This document shows positions 53,398 to 62,895 of a stretch of DNA of 64,000 nucleotides, in pieces. The stretch comes from Spirochaetota bacterium (GTDB lineage Bacteria > Spirochaetota > Spirochaetia > Treponematales > Rectinemataceae): NCBI GenBank assembly GCA_029265255.1, contig JAJUJQ010000010.1, forward strand, positions 4,817 to 68,816, written 5' to 3'. Position numbers and translations under genes: made by a program. Position 1 is the stretch's first letter, and every line of letters begins with the position of its first letter. The notes beneath the pieces were generated by a model. The model searched no databases, had not been told where the DNA came from, and saw only the letters and a program-made list of their open reading frames with translations.

Positions 53398-54825
53398 ATG
53401 GAGCAATTTGATGTAGCTATTATCGGAGCAGGCGTATGCGGCGCGAATATTGCGCGCAAACTGTCCCAGTATGAGCTGGATGTGGTGCTGCTCGAAAAAG
53501 AAATCGATGTCTCGCTCGGCACCTCGAAAGCCAATTCCGGCATTGTCCATGGCGGGTTTCATGATCATATCAGCACGCTGAAAGCGCAGCTCGAACTGAG
53601 GGGTGCGCTCATGTTCGACCGCCTCCATGAGGAGCTCGATTTTCCGTTCGAACGCTGCGGAATTCTTGTCGCGGCGCTGCACGAGGATGAAATGCGGGTT
53701 ATCGAGCAGCTGTATCTGCGGGGTGTGGAAAATGGCGTGATCGGAATCGAAATGTGCTCGCGCGAGCGCATGCTCGAACTGGAACCTGTGCTGAGCCCGG
53801 ATGTGGTGGGCGGATTGTACGCGCCATCAGGCGGTATTCTTGAGCCGTACCGTTTTGTGTTTTCGCTGGTGGAATCAGCGCGCAAGAATGGGGTGCAAGT
53901 AAGGACAGAATTTGAGGTCGCGCATGTTTCGCGCGAAGGCGAATTCTGGGCGCTGCACGCACGGAATGGCCAGCAGATCCGCGCCCGCTTTGTGGTCAAT
54001 TCCGCGGGACTCCACGCGGACACCGTTTCGCGCGCGTTTGGCGCGGAATCATTCGAAATCACGCCGCGCAAAGGTGAGTACTACTTGTTGGACCGAACGA
54101 TGAAGGCAAAGCCCTCGCGCGTCATCTTCCCTGTACCAACCGAGGTTTCCAAGGGGATTCTTGTCATTCCCACCGTAGAAGGGACAGTGCTGATCGGACC
54201 GACTGCGTCACCGGCTCAGGATAAAGACGACTTCGCAACCACCAGAGATCAGCTCGAACATATCCTCTACGCAGCCCGCACCATGGTTCCCGGCATCTCC
54301 GAAAACGATGTGATTACCAGCTTCGCGGGTCTGCGGGCAGCCTACGGTAGTGATTTTTATATCGCGCTGTCGGAAAAGGTGCCTGCGCTTGTTCAGGTTG
54401 CCGGTATCCAGTCGCCCGGTCTGACCGCGAGTCCCGCGATTGGTGAATATGTGAAGGACCTGCTTAAAAAGGCAGGTTTGCGACTTGTGGAAAAATCCGA
54501 TTGGGATCCTTATGTGCACAAGGTGCCCCGCGCGCGCGACGCGGATCCCTATGCCCTCGATGCGCTTGTGAACGAAGATCCAGCTTATGGCGATATTGTA
54601 TGCCGTTGCGAGCGTGTCAGCGAGGCTGAAATCGTCAAGGCGATCCGAGCAGGCCATACCACCCTCGATGGTATCAAGTACTATACCAGAGCTCAGATGG
54701 GGCGCTGCCAAGGCGGGTTCTGCACGTATCGCATTATCAGAATCCTCATGCGGGAAACCGGCATGAGCTGGGATCAAATCACCAAACGCGGCGGCGATTC
54801 CGTCATTCTGAAGGGGACACTATGA
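53398..54825 (+). CDS. glpA: anaerobic-type glycerol-3-phosphate dehydrogenase, FAD subunit with BFD-like iron-sulfur end
   Basis: A FAD-dependent oxidoreductase of 475 residues. The dinucleotide site is DVAIIGAGVCGANIARKL, then LGTSKANSGIVHGGFH. After residue ~380 a [2Fe-2S] domain follows with the Cys pattern VCRCERVS ... GRCQGGFC, as in GlpA and related proteins. It oxidises glycerol-3-phosphate to dihydroxyacetone phosphate. The stop overlaps the next gene by 4 nt. It would continue the pathway begun by GlpK at 5.6 kb. Confidence 0.85.
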   Translation: MEQFDVAIIGAGVCGANIARKLSQYELDVVLLEKEIDVSLGTSKANSGIVHGGFHDHISTLKAQLELRGALMFDRLHEELDFPFERCGILVAALHEDEMRVIEQLYLRGVENGVIGIEMCSRERMLELEPVLSPDVVGGLYAPSGGILEPYRFVFSLVESARKNGVQVRTEFEVAHVSREGEFWALHARNGQQIRARFVVNSAGLHADTVSRAFGAESFEITPRKGEYYLLDRTMKAKPSRVIFPVPTEVSKGILVIPTVEGTVLIGPTASPAQDKDDFATTRDQLEHILYAARTMVPGISENDVITSFAGLRAAYGSDFYIALSEKVPALVQVAGIQSPGLTASPAIGEYVKDLLKKAGLRLVEKSDWDPYVHKVPRARDADPYALDALVNEDPAYGDIVCRCERVSEAEIVKAIRAGHTTLDGIKYYTRAQMGRCQGGFCTYRIIRILMRETGMSWDQITKRGGDSVILKGTL

Positions 54826-56072
54826 AGCAGCTGTCGTACGATGCCGTGGTGATCGGAGGCGGCGCTGCGGGAATGGCTGCCGCCATAGAGCTGCATGATC
54901 GCGGGCACTCCGTCATGGTGCTCGAACGCGAAGAGACGCTTGGCGGCATCCTGATGCAGTGCATCCACAATGGCTTTGGGCTTATCGAATTCAACGAAGA
55001 GCTGACCGGCCCTGAATTTGCCGAGCGGTTTGAGGTCATGGTCAGGGAGCGGGGCATTCATGCGTCGCTCAGAACGACGGTTCTCGACCTTCGGGAGGAA
55101 GAAGGCATCAAGGCCGTGTATTGCGTTTCGCCGCGCTCGGGGGTTATGCGGATCGAGGCGAGGGCAGTGATTCTTGCCATGGGGTGCCGCGAGCGAAACC
55201 GCGGCAACATCCGCATCCCGGGCACAAGGCCGGCGGGCATTTTTACAGCAGGGCTTGCCCAGCGTCTGGTCAACATCGAAGGCTATATTCCTGGAAAGGA
55301 TGTGGTCATCATCGGTTCTGGCGATATCGGGCTCATCATGGCGCGGCGCATGAGCTGGGCAGGATGCAAGGTTCACGCCGTCATCGAAATCCTGCCATAT
55401 CCCAGCGGCCTGACACGCAATATCGTCCAGTGTCTGCATGATTTCGATATACCGTTATATTTATCTCATCTTGTGACTGATATTTACGGTAAGGATCGAG
55501 TCGAAGGTATCGAAGTCACCCCCATCGAAAATGGCGCGCTGATGCGCGAGAAAGCTTTTCGTATCAATTGTGATACCTTGCTGCTTTCGGTCGGCCTTGT
55601 GCCTGAGAACGAGCTGTCGCGCAACGCGGGAATCGAGCTGAACCCCGCGACCAATGGCCCCTGGGTCGATTCGATGCTCCAGACCACCATGCCGGGCGTG
55701 TTCGCGTGCGGTAATGTCCTGCATGTGCATGATTTGGTCGATTATGTCGTCGAAGAGGCAAGGCGTGCGGGGGCGAATGCGGCCGCGTGGCTTTCGGGGT
55801 ACCGTCCTTCTCGGGAAATCCGCGTGCGTACCGGCTCCAATATCCGCTACATCACCCCTGCAAGAATCGATCCGGACCGTCAGAATCAGCTCTACATGCG
55901 CTGTCTTGTCGTGCGTAACGATGCGCGGCTTGAAGTCCGCATAGACGGCAAGGTCGTGCGATCAATACGCAAGGCGCATGTGCAGCCATCAGAAATGCTC
56001 AGTGTGACGCTGGGCCCTGATGATCTGGGTGCGGCTGGCCGTGATTCGGTCCTTGAGATTGCGCTGGTTTGA
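54822..56072 (+). CDS. FAD-dependent NAD(P) oxidoreductase of the glycerol-3-phosphate oxidation operon
   Basis: The 416-residue protein has DAVVIGGGAAGMAAAIEL (FAD), LGGILMQCIHNGFG, and a second nucleotide site VVIIGSGDIGLIMARRM. It ends with the FAD motif GVFACGNVLHVHDLVDYV. Proteins of this type form a complex with the GlpA-like subunit and the small DUF1667 protein. They are sometimes called the GlpB-like component, although they are not homologous to E. coli GlpB throughout. ATG overlaps the previous stop. Confidence 0.85.
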   Translation: MKQLSYDAVVIGGGAAGMAAAIELHDRGHSVMVLEREETLGGILMQCIHNGFGLIEFNEELTGPEFAERFEVMVRERGIHASLRTTVLDLREEEGIKAVYCVSPRSGVMRIEARAVILAMGCRERNRGNIRIPGTRPAGIFTAGLAQRLVNIEGYIPGKDVVIIGSGDIGLIMARRMSWAGCKVHAVIEILPYPSGLTRNIVQCLHDFDIPLYLSHLVTDIYGKDRVEGIEVTPIENGALMREKAFRINCDTLLLSVGLVPENELSRNAGIELNPATNGPWVDSMLQTTMPGVFACGNVLHVHDLVDYVVEEARRAGANAAAWLSGYRPSREIRVRTGSNIRYITPARIDPDRQNQLYMRCLVVRNDARLEVRIDGKVVRSIRKAHVQPSEMLSVTLGPDDLGAAGRDSVLEIALV

Positions 56073-56082
56073 GGATATGAGC

Positions 56083-56478
56083 ATGAGACGAGAGTTGATC
56101 TGCATTACCTGCCCGCTGGGATGCCATCTTGTGGCGGAAAGCAGCACGGAAGAGGGAGGAGACTTCAAAGTTACCGGCAACCGCTGCATGCGCGGCGCTC
56201 ACTATGCGCACGAAGAGATTCTCAATCCCCGCCGCGTCGTGACCACGACCATCCAAGCCTTGCTGCCCGATGGCAGCGCACCCGGTCCAGCTGCTCGGGC
56301 GCCGCGCCGCATTCCGGTACGAACCTCTTCTGCCTTTCCCAAAGAAAAAATTCCTGACCTTCTGACGCTGCTCCGCGACACAGCCTTGCGCCTTCCAGTC
56401 AGCCGAGGTACTGTCGTCATGCCGCATGTGCTTGATACCACAATCGACGTGGTTGTGACGCGTACCATTGAGCCTTGA
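56083..56478 (+). CDS. DUF1667 zinc/iron-sulfur protein of the glycerol-3-phosphate operon
   Basis: Small protein of 131 residues with the Cys pattern ICITCPLGCHL near the start and NRCMRGAHYAHEEILNPRR after it, the DUF1667 signature. The remaining part is Pro- and Arg-rich with PVRTSSAFPKEKIPDLL. It always accompanies the two flavoproteins in this kind of operon and probably binds a metal or iron-sulfur cluster. ATG 56083 was preferred because GAGG lies at a better distance than for ATG 56077. Confidence 0.8.
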   Translation: MRRELICITCPLGCHLVAESSTEEGGDFKVTGNRCMRGAHYAHEEILNPRRVVTTTIQALLPDGSAPGPAARAPRRIPVRTSSAFPKEKIPDLLTLLRDTALRLPVSRGTVVMPHVLDTTIDVVVTRTIEP

Positions 56479-56479
56479 A

Positions 56480-56505
56480 AAAGGGGCGCCGCAAGGCGCC
56501 CCTTT
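56480..56505. terminator. bidirectional terminator between two convergent units
   Basis: Eleven-pair stem AAAGGGGCGCC / GGCGCCCCTTT with loop GCAA. On the minus strand it is followed by further T residues (TTTTTC), serving the hsp20 gene; on the plus strand only by TTT. Confidence 0.88.
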
Positions 56506-56510
56506 GAATG

Positions 56511-57101
56511 TCATTCCCCTTCCTTGATAATCTCGATCTTAATGCCTTCGGCAGTTTCGGGAGCTGCCTTGGGAGGTATGGTCACTTTAAGGATACCGTT
56601 CTTGAAGATCGCTTTCACCTTTTCCTGGTCAAACTTGTCGGCGGGAACATAGTATTTCTGGCGCTCGACATCCTTGAGCTTGAGGCGGCGCTTGAAGTAG
56701 CGTACCCCTTCCTGCGCCTGCTCGGCGTCGATATGAGCCGAGAACACCATGTAATCGCCCTGGAACAAAAGACTAATGCTCTTTTCGTCGAAGCCTGCGA
56801 GCGCGAATTCAAATACCATGCTGCGGTCAGGAAGCATGTAAATATTCATGGGGGGATACGAATAGGCGGGGTAATAATCCACCCCTTCTTCGGCATGCGC
56901 TTCAAACCATGCGCCCATGCCATGACACCCGGGCCGCGGACCTCTTTCATCCGGACCTGGCCCGCCTGCTTCTCCTGGTCCAGGACCCTCTGGCCCTTCA
57001 AAGCCAGGCGCGAAATTTTTCATTTTTTCTCCGAAATCTCTCGCAGCCTCGAAGATATCATCGAGGATCGACCCGATGTCGACATACATCCTCTTGTTCA
57101 T
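56511..57101 (-). CDS. Hsp20-family small heat shock protein
   Basis: A 196-residue chaperone. The alpha-crystallin domain runs from about residue 85 with YPPMNIYMLPDRSMVFEFALAGFDEKSISL through GVRYFKRRLKLKDVERQKYYVPADKFDQ to AIFKNGILKVTIPP, the last being the typical closing strand. Between the N-terminal helix and this domain is an unusual Gly/Pro/Glu-rich segment (EGPEGPGPGEAGGPGPDERG). GGGAGG precedes the start. A strong terminator lies after the stop. Confidence 0.92.
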   Translation of the reverse strand: MNKRMYVDIGSILDDIFEAARDFGEKMKNFAPGFEGPEGPGPGEAGGPGPDERGPRPGCHGMGAWFEAHAEEGVDYYPAYSYPPMNIYMLPDRSMVFEFALAGFDEKSISLLFQGDYMVFSAHIDAEQAQEGVRYFKRRLKLKDVERQKYYVPADKFDQEKVKAIFKNGILKVTIPPKAAPETAEGIKIEIIKEGE

Positions 57102-57226
57102 ATTATCCTCCCTGCGGAATCCTGTCCGCGACGCCGTGGCGCTAAGCCCCCGGCAGGTTTAAGGCCCCCCATGCGGGCGAGCCGTATCGTCTAGCATAAA
57201 ATACACAGATTTGCTGAAACAATCAA
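57102..57226. other. intergenic gap upstream of hsp20
   Basis: About 125 nt between the hsp20 start and the next terminator. Beyond the ribosome binding site I see no CIRCE or other recognisable heat-shock element. Confidence 0.3.
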
Positions 57227-57262
57227 GAAAAAGCCGCCCGTCTAAAGAAGACCAGGCGGCTC
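57227..57262 (-). terminator. intrinsic terminator after the nucleotidase gene
   Basis: Read on the minus strand, GCCGCCTGGTC pairs with GACGGGCGGC across a seven-base loop (one bulge or mismatch), followed by TTTTTC. Confidence 0.8.
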
Positions 57263-57336
57263 GGAATGGATGCAAGAGCGTGTTCGGTGGGGGCGAGGTT
57301 AGCGTGGCGCGCGCTCACCCCGCACCATGCGCATCG

Positions 57337-59178
57337 CTATTTCGAAGGATACAGAAGCGGGTAGTCGGTTTTCATGCCGAGTTCCCAAAGCGCTGTCGGT
57401 ATCACTTCCCAATTGCCGATTGGCATGACCGTGACCGGCCCATTCTGCTTCTCGAACCATTTAAGGAGGAAATAGCGAAGGTCCTTGGTGGTTGCCCCGT
57501 TGACCAGCTTCATGGTTCGTATGGTTTCCTTGTCGAGGCCGGCACCCTTCTCGAGATGCCCGCCGCCGCCCGAACCACGGTAGGAGTTGATGGCCACAGT
57601 GTAGACGGCATCGGGATTGAAGGCGCGCCCATCACTCATCGAGGAGATGGAAACGCGTTTCCCCGGAGGCTGGGTGATGTCCACTACATAATTGATGCCG
57701 GCGGCGCTATCGTAGTTGTAGTAGCGAGTCTGGGTCATCGGCATGTTGGTCCGGTTATCGAGAATCAACTTGCCTTCCTTGTCCTTCTGGAACGCGATAA
57801 GGTGATTGCCTTCGTTCGGCATCGTATCGAACCAGTACTGATAGGAGTACTCGAGAAAATCCTTGATCTGCTTGCCGGTCAGCTCCATCGTATAGAGGAA
57901 GTTCTCGTACACATAGAGGTTGAACATGTCGCGGACGTACAGCGTTCCGTCGGCGCTGGAGGGAATTTTAGCATCAGCGGAGAGCGGCGCAGCAAATGAG
58001 ACGTCCGCAGGGACCAGACCCAGTGCAGGATCTCGGGACAGGTCCAGCTGAATGCGGTGTATAAGGTCGACAAAGGCCGAGTCGCCAAACATGGACTCAC
58101 GAGTGCTGATGACACCGTCCATCTTTCCGATGGGGCGATCAACCCACTTCTTAATCTCATCGAAGCCGGGCTGGAATTCCGCTACAAAAGCGGGATCAGC
58201 CTGATATTGTGCCATATCGATGAGCCCGCCGCGGATGATCTTGTCCCAGGTTTTCTTTTCTTCGTTCCAGCTCATCATGACCTTGACGACCGGTATTTTG
58301 CGCGCATTATTGAGCGCGCCATAGATCGGTACGATTTTGCCGTTGGGGTCCTTCACGTCGATCTTTTTCTTGGCGACCGGGTCCCATCCTTGTCCATCCC
58401 ATCCCGCATGGTCGTGCCCGACGAAGATGAGATCGAAGCCGGGGACCATTTCCGCGACCAGCTGCGCCGCATTCTCATTGAACGGCGTGTCGCGGGTTAC
58501 ATTGCCGTAGGTATAATCGACTCCCGAATGAAAGAGTCCGATCAGCAGGTCGGGTTTTTCCTTTTCCTTGATTACCTGTACCCATTTTTTCGCGCTCTGG
58601 ACCATATCTTCGAATTCCATGCCGGTCCAGAACTGTGGAGGCAGCCAATCGGGGATCTTGGGAGAGGTAAGGCCGAGGACAGCGATCTTTATGCCGGCTT
58701 TTTTAATGATGGCATATGGCTGGAAGTATGGTGAGCCATCTTTGGTAACGGCGTTGGCGCAGAGCACGGGAGCCTGCATCTCCTCGTACACCTTGTCGTA
58801 GACGGCGTGTCCCGCCTCGATGTCGTGGTTGCCGACACTTACCGCGTCAAAACCGAGATAGTTCAATGCGCGCGACCAGATGTGCGGACCTGCGGTCTTT
58901 TCGAAATTGTAGTAATAGACGGTCGGCTGGCCCTGCAGGGAGTCCCCGTTTTCAAGCAGCACAACCTGAGCGTTTGGGTCTGAGCGTTCTTCCTTGACGA
59001 GACTTGCGACCTGGGCAAGCGAGGTGGCAAAAGGTTTCGCGGTAATAAAATTGTAGGGATAGATCGCGCCGTGAATATCCGACGTTTCGATGAATGTCAG
59101 ATTCACGGTCTTGCCCTGTGCGGTGACCGCCATGGTCAAAGCGAGCATCACGCACAGTATGACGAACAGCCTTTTCAT
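57337..59178 (-). CDS. periplasmic 5'-nucleotidase / cyclic nucleotide phosphodiesterase-type enzyme
   Basis: A metallophosphoesterase of 613 residues. The signal peptide MKRLFVILCVMLALTMAVT leads to the metal-binding motifs SDIHGAIYP, ENGDSLQGQPTVYY, VGNHDIEAGHAVYD, FHSGVDYTYGN and VGHDHAGWDGQG. The C-terminal 5'-nucleotidase domain (YVRDMFNLYVYENFLYTMELTGKQI) binds the nucleotide. Both 5'-nucleotidase and 2',3'-cyclic phosphodiesterase/3'-nucleotidase activities occur in this family. AGGAGG precedes the start. Confidence 0.92.
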   Translation of the reverse strand: MKRLFVILCVMLALTMAVTAQGKTVNLTFIETSDIHGAIYPYNFITAKPFATSLAQVASLVKEERSDPNAQVVLLENGDSLQGQPTVYYYNFEKTAGPHIWSRALNYLGFDAVSVGNHDIEAGHAVYDKVYEEMQAPVLCANAVTKDGSPYFQPYAIIKKAGIKIAVLGLTSPKIPDWLPPQFWTGMEFEDMVQSAKKWVQVIKEKEKPDLLIGLFHSGVDYTYGNVTRDTPFNENAAQLVAEMVPGFDLIFVGHDHAGWDGQGWDPVAKKKIDVKDPNGKIVPIYGALNNARKIPVVKVMMSWNEEKKTWDKIIRGGLIDMAQYQADPAFVAEFQPGFDEIKKWVDRPIGKMDGVISTRESMFGDSAFVDLIHRIQLDLSRDPALGLVPADVSFAAPLSADAKIPSSADGTLYVRDMFNLYVYENFLYTMELTGKQIKDFLEYSYQYWFDTMPNEGNHLIAFQKDKEGKLILDNRTNMPMTQTRYYNYDSAAGINYVVDITQPPGKRVSISSMSDGRAFNPDAVYTVAINSYRGSGGGGHLEKGAGLDKETIRTMKLVNGATTKDLRYFLLKWFEKQNGPVTVMPIGNWEVIPTALWELGMKTDYPLLYPSK

Positions 59179-59278
59179 AGAACCTCCTTTTCGAATTCAT
59201 TCTCGCGTTGTCTATTGTACCTCTATTAGCAGCGGGGCGCAATGAGAAATTCGGTACGGCATCACGCGAGTTTTCCAT

Positions 59279-59307
59279 TTGAGTTTCTGAAGGGGATGTT
59301 CTATAAT
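59279..59307 (+). promoter_or_regulatory. sigma-70-type promoter of the barrel-protein gene
   Basis: TTGAGT (59279-59284), a 17-nt spacer and a perfect TATAAT (59302-59307), 80 nt before ATG 59388. Confidence 0.75.
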
Positions 59308-59387
59308 CTATATAAATATCTTTAACAGATATTGAAAAAAATGATTCGTCATCCGGTACACGAAAAGACTGGTGAGGGAGGGCAAGC

Positions 59388-60689
59388 ATGAGGCGTGTGG
59401 CAGCGGCGATTTTTGCGGTGTTTCTGCTCTTTGGGTTTGCATTGCTCGGGGCTCAGCCTCAGGTTAGTGTCAAACAGGAAATCGCGGTATTCGCGCTCGG
59501 CTACTATGGGTGGACGATCCCGCCGCAAGCGCTTGGAACCATCGATTTGAAAATTCAGCAGGTTTTCTCAGAATTAGGGCGATTTACCGTATTTGGTGCG
59601 ACACAGCGTCTTTCTTCGGGAGGTGTTCAGCAATTTATCGACACGCTGCGGCAGGCCAAGCAGGCAAATTTTGTTCTGCCCGAAAAATACCAGTTCGGCG
59701 AGGCCTTTCTCACCAAGGCGGAATTTGAGCGCATGATCGGGGCATTCATCGTTGTGGTCCCAGTGGTGACGAATTTCAACAGCTACTGGGATCCGAAGGC
59801 CAATGAGTGGAAGGCGGAGATCACGACCGGCTTTACATTTATCGATGTGTCTGGAGGCGGATCGGTCATTTCGATCGAGGCGATCACCACGTCGGGCTCG
59901 GACAAGACTAATCAGAATAAGGCCATCATGTCGGCAATCGACTCGATTCCTCCCGAACTGACCTACCGAATCAGGGCGATACCGCAGTTCCAGATCAGCA
60001 CACGCATTCTGGAAGCCAAAGGTTCCAGTGTCAGGCTTCAGCTGGGCAACAACATGGGCATCAAGAAGGGCGATGAATACGCGATTATTGCGACGCAGAT
60101 GGTGGGAGGAATTGAGGATACGAAAGAAGCTGGCTTGGTCTTGATTACTGAGGTGAGCAATCAGATTTCCAGTGGTCAGGTGCTCTACAGCTCGGTACCT
60201 GTGAAGCCAAACACGCAGCTCAGGGAGATTCCGAGACGCGGTGTGGATTTTGACCTGTATGTGCATTCGAGCGGCGGTGAAATATTGCCAGGGTTGCGGA
60301 TGACAGGGACGAGAGGGTTCTATCCGCTCAGGCCATACCTGGGCATCCAGATGCCGCTTGGCTTGGCATTCAATTTCCTTACAGTCACGGTGCTCCCTGT
60401 CAACGCCGTCATTGGGGGAGAATTTGTACTCAGCATGGGAAGATTGCATCTTGCGCCGTATGTTGGGGCTGGCTTTACCTACGCGCATTTGGTGGAAGCA
60501 CTCAGCGGTTATGAAAACGACTATCTGTCGCATGTGGGGGCTCAAGCGGGAATGCGGGCCGCCTATCTGCTGAATCGCAATATGCGGGCTTTTGTCGACG
60601 CAGGCATTGATTACTGGATGAGTCTTGGTTGGCCGTTTGACAATTACGGTGGTGTGACAGTCGGCGCGGGTGTGTCGTTTAAACTATAG
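59388..60689 (+). CDS. predicted outer-membrane protein with a FlgT/CsgG-like soluble part
   Basis: The 433-residue protein begins with a signal peptide (RRVAAAIFAVFLLFGFALLGA). The next ~270 residues form a soluble part with GTIDLKIQQVFSELGRFTVFG and LQLGNNMGIKKGDEYAI, which recalls the CsgG/FlgT-type folds that bind cell-wall-associated structures. The last ~130 residues alternate aromatic and small residues as in beta-barrel strands and end in GVTVGAGVSFKL. Its function is unknown. GGTGAGGGAGGG precedes ATG 59388. Confidence 0.6.
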   Translation: MRRVAAAIFAVFLLFGFALLGAQPQVSVKQEIAVFALGYYGWTIPPQALGTIDLKIQQVFSELGRFTVFGATQRLSSGGVQQFIDTLRQAKQANFVLPEKYQFGEAFLTKAEFERMIGAFIVVVPVVTNFNSYWDPKANEWKAEITTGFTFIDVSGGGSVISIEAITTSGSDKTNQNKAIMSAIDSIPPELTYRIRAIPQFQISTRILEAKGSSVRLQLGNNMGIKKGDEYAIIATQMVGGIEDTKEAGLVLITEVSNQISSGQVLYSSVPVKPNTQLREIPRRGVDFDLYVHSSGGEILPGLRMTGTRGFYPLRPYLGIQMPLGLAFNFLTVTVLPVNAVIGGEFVLSMGRLHLAPYVGAGFTYAHLVEALSGYENDYLSHVGAQAGMRAAYLLNRNMRAFVDAGIDYWMSLGWPFDNYGGVTVGAGVSFKL

Positions 60690-60714
60690 CCTGTGATCTG
60701 GAGGTGGTGAAGGC

Positions 60715-60748
60715 GGGGTTCGGAGCTGGAGTTCCGACCCCTTTTTTT
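60715..60748 (+). terminator. intrinsic terminator after the barrel-protein gene
   Basis: GGGG(T)TCGGA pairs with TCCGACCCC (one bulged base), loop of about ten nt, followed by seven T residues. Confidence 0.85.
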
Positions 60749-60753
60749 ATGTT

Positions 60754-62895
60754 CTACATCCCTGCTGCGCTGGCAAAGAACGAAACGACCAAAGACAGGA
60801 GCCAGGCCAGCGCAATCGAATACACGACCTGGAATGCCATCCATTTGTCTCCTGCTTCCGCCCGGATTGTCGCGAGCGAAGCGAAGCAGGGCGGCATGAC
60901 CAATACAAACACCATCAGCGCTAGGGCAATGGGTGGTGACCATTCCGGTGAATGACCCAAAGTCTCCCGCAGCGAAGCGCTTTCTCCCTTCTCGTTGACC
61001 GGCGCGCCATAGAGCACTCCCAGCGTCGAGACGACCAGTTCCTTGGCAGCAAGTCCGGGAATCAAAGCTACACCGATTTTCCAGTCGAAACCGATCGGTT
61101 TGAGAGCTGGACTGATAAAGGTACCTATTCTGCCGGCGATGCTGTATTCGAGACGATATTCATGGAGCAGGGTATCTACCCTTGCAGCGAGGGTAGCCTC
61201 GGTGAGGTGTGGCTCTGCGGTCCTGAGCTCCACACGGAATGCCTCGGCTCTTGCCAGAATATCGGGGGGCTTGGGTACGGTGGTGATCACCCATAACAGC
61301 ACGGAAACAGCCAGAATGACGGTGCCGGCTTTGCGTAGGTATCCCCATGTCTTCTCCCAGACATGCCAGAGCACTCCCTTGATTGTCGGCAGACGATACG
61401 GTGGCAGCTCCATGACGAACGGCATTGAGCTGCCTTTGAGCACGGTTCTTCGGAGAAAATAAGTCGACAGAATACTGAGTACCACTCCACCCGCGTATAT
61501 CCCCATCACGACCGCCGTGGGGTTGCGGGGGAAGAATGCTCCCGCCAGCAAGACATAGACCGGCAATTTTGCGCCACAGGAAATGAATGGAATCGCGAGA
61601 ATCGTGGCAATGCGATCCTGCTGGCTGCGGAGCGTGCGCGTCGCCATGATCGCGGGGACAGAGCATCCGAAACCGAGCATGAGCGGCATGAAAGACTGCC
61701 CATGCAGTCCTATTGAATGGAGAAATCGGTCAGTAAGAAATGCTGCCCGCGCGATGTAGCCGGTATCTTCAAGAATCGAGATGCAGAAGAACAGAATCAC
61801 GATGAGCGGCACGAAGGAGAGCACACCCCCCACGCCATGGATAATACCGTTGATCAGGAGGTCCTGGAGGAATCCTTTGGGGACAGAGCTTTGAACAATC
61901 CCTTCAATAACGCCGAAAAGGTATTCCAGCAGCGAGACCGGAAATTCGCCTAGCGTGAAGGTGAGCTTGAAAATACCCCAGATGACAAAGAAAAAGAGAG
62001 GAAGCCCCACCAAGGGATGCATAAGGATCCGATCGACCTGCTCGGTCAGCGAGATGCCTCTGGGGGGCTTGCGGCGGACTGCCTCGGCTACGGCCCCGTG
62101 GATGTAGCCGTAACGCTGTTCAGACATGATGATTTCGGGGTCTTTTCGATAATGCAGATCGATCCAGTGCCATGCGGCTTCGAGCGTACGCAGTATTTCG
62201 TGCACGCGAGGGTGGCGCTCGACGCGTTTCATGGCATCGGGGTCTTTTTCCGTCAGCTTGATAGCAAGCCAGCGCGGGGAGTAGGAAACAGCGAACGATG
62301 GTTCAGAGGCAATGAGTGTAGATATGCCGCTTATGTATGTCTCGATGTCTGTACCGTAGGTGGGCATGCGGGGCATGCGTTTCTCTTCCACCGTGGCAAT
62401 GATCGCATCGAGCAGCGCTTCGATACCTTCGCCGCGGGATCCGACCGTTGGAACCATGAGGACAGCGAGGGTTTCTGACAATCTTGTCGCATCGATGGTA
62501 ATGCCTTTCGCAGCAGCTTCATCCGCCATGTTGAGCGCAGCCGCGACTGGCAACCCCAGTTCGATAAGCTGCAGTAATAGATAGAGATTACGCTCGAGGT
62601 TGGACGAATCGAGTACGTCGAGGATAATGTCCGGTCTTTTATCGAGCACGAAATCGCGCGCAACCACTTCATCGAGTGAATATGCGGTGAGGCTGTAGGT
62701 TCCGGGCAGATCGACGAGCCGCATGTGCCAGCCACGATATTCGAGATTGCCTTCCCGTGTTTCGACAGTCACACCGGGATAGTTGCCGACCTTGTAATGG
62801 GAGCCGGTTAAAGCGTTGAAAAGACTGGTTTTACCTGCATTGGGGTTGCCGGCGAGCGCAACGGTCATATGGCGAGACTTATCTACAATGGCCAT
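60754..62895 (-). CDS. feoB: ferrous iron transport protein B
   Basis: Fe(II) importer of 713 residues. The N-terminal G domain has GNPNAGKTS (G1), YPGVTVE (G2), LVDLPGTYSL (G3) and NMAD (G4). The membrane part has the two gate regions with Cys: GFGCSVPAIMATRTL and SCGAKLPVYVLLAGAF. ATG 62895 follows GGAGGAA and lies inside the end of feoA (17-nt overlap), so the two are coupled. It is the last gene of the fur-feoA-feoB unit. Confidence 0.96.
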   Translation of the reverse strand: MAIVDKSRHMTVALAGNPNAGKTSLFNALTGSHYKVGNYPGVTVETREGNLEYRGWHMRLVDLPGTYSLTAYSLDEVVARDFVLDKRPDIILDVLDSSNLERNLYLLLQLIELGLPVAAALNMADEAAAKGITIDATRLSETLAVLMVPTVGSRGEGIEALLDAIIATVEEKRMPRMPTYGTDIETYISGISTLIASEPSFAVSYSPRWLAIKLTEKDPDAMKRVERHPRVHEILRTLEAAWHWIDLHYRKDPEIIMSEQRYGYIHGAVAEAVRRKPPRGISLTEQVDRILMHPLVGLPLFFFVIWGIFKLTFTLGEFPVSLLEYLFGVIEGIVQSSVPKGFLQDLLINGIIHGVGGVLSFVPLIVILFFCISILEDTGYIARAAFLTDRFLHSIGLHGQSFMPLMLGFGCSVPAIMATRTLRSQQDRIATILAIPFISCGAKLPVYVLLAGAFFPRNPTAVVMGIYAGGVVLSILSTYFLRRTVLKGSSMPFVMELPPYRLPTIKGVLWHVWEKTWGYLRKAGTVILAVSVLLWVITTVPKPPDILARAEAFRVELRTAEPHLTEATLAARVDTLLHEYRLEYSIAGRIGTFISPALKPIGFDWKIGVALIPGLAAKELVVSTLGVLYGAPVNEKGESASLRETLGHSPEWSPPIALALMVFVLVMPPCFASLATIRAEAGDKWMAFQVVYSIALAWLLSLVVSFFASAAGM

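Noticed and set aside
52384..53682. 432-codon frame antisense to the end of glgP and the start of glpA
   Set aside because: It spans two well-supported genes on the other strand and has no recognisable domain.
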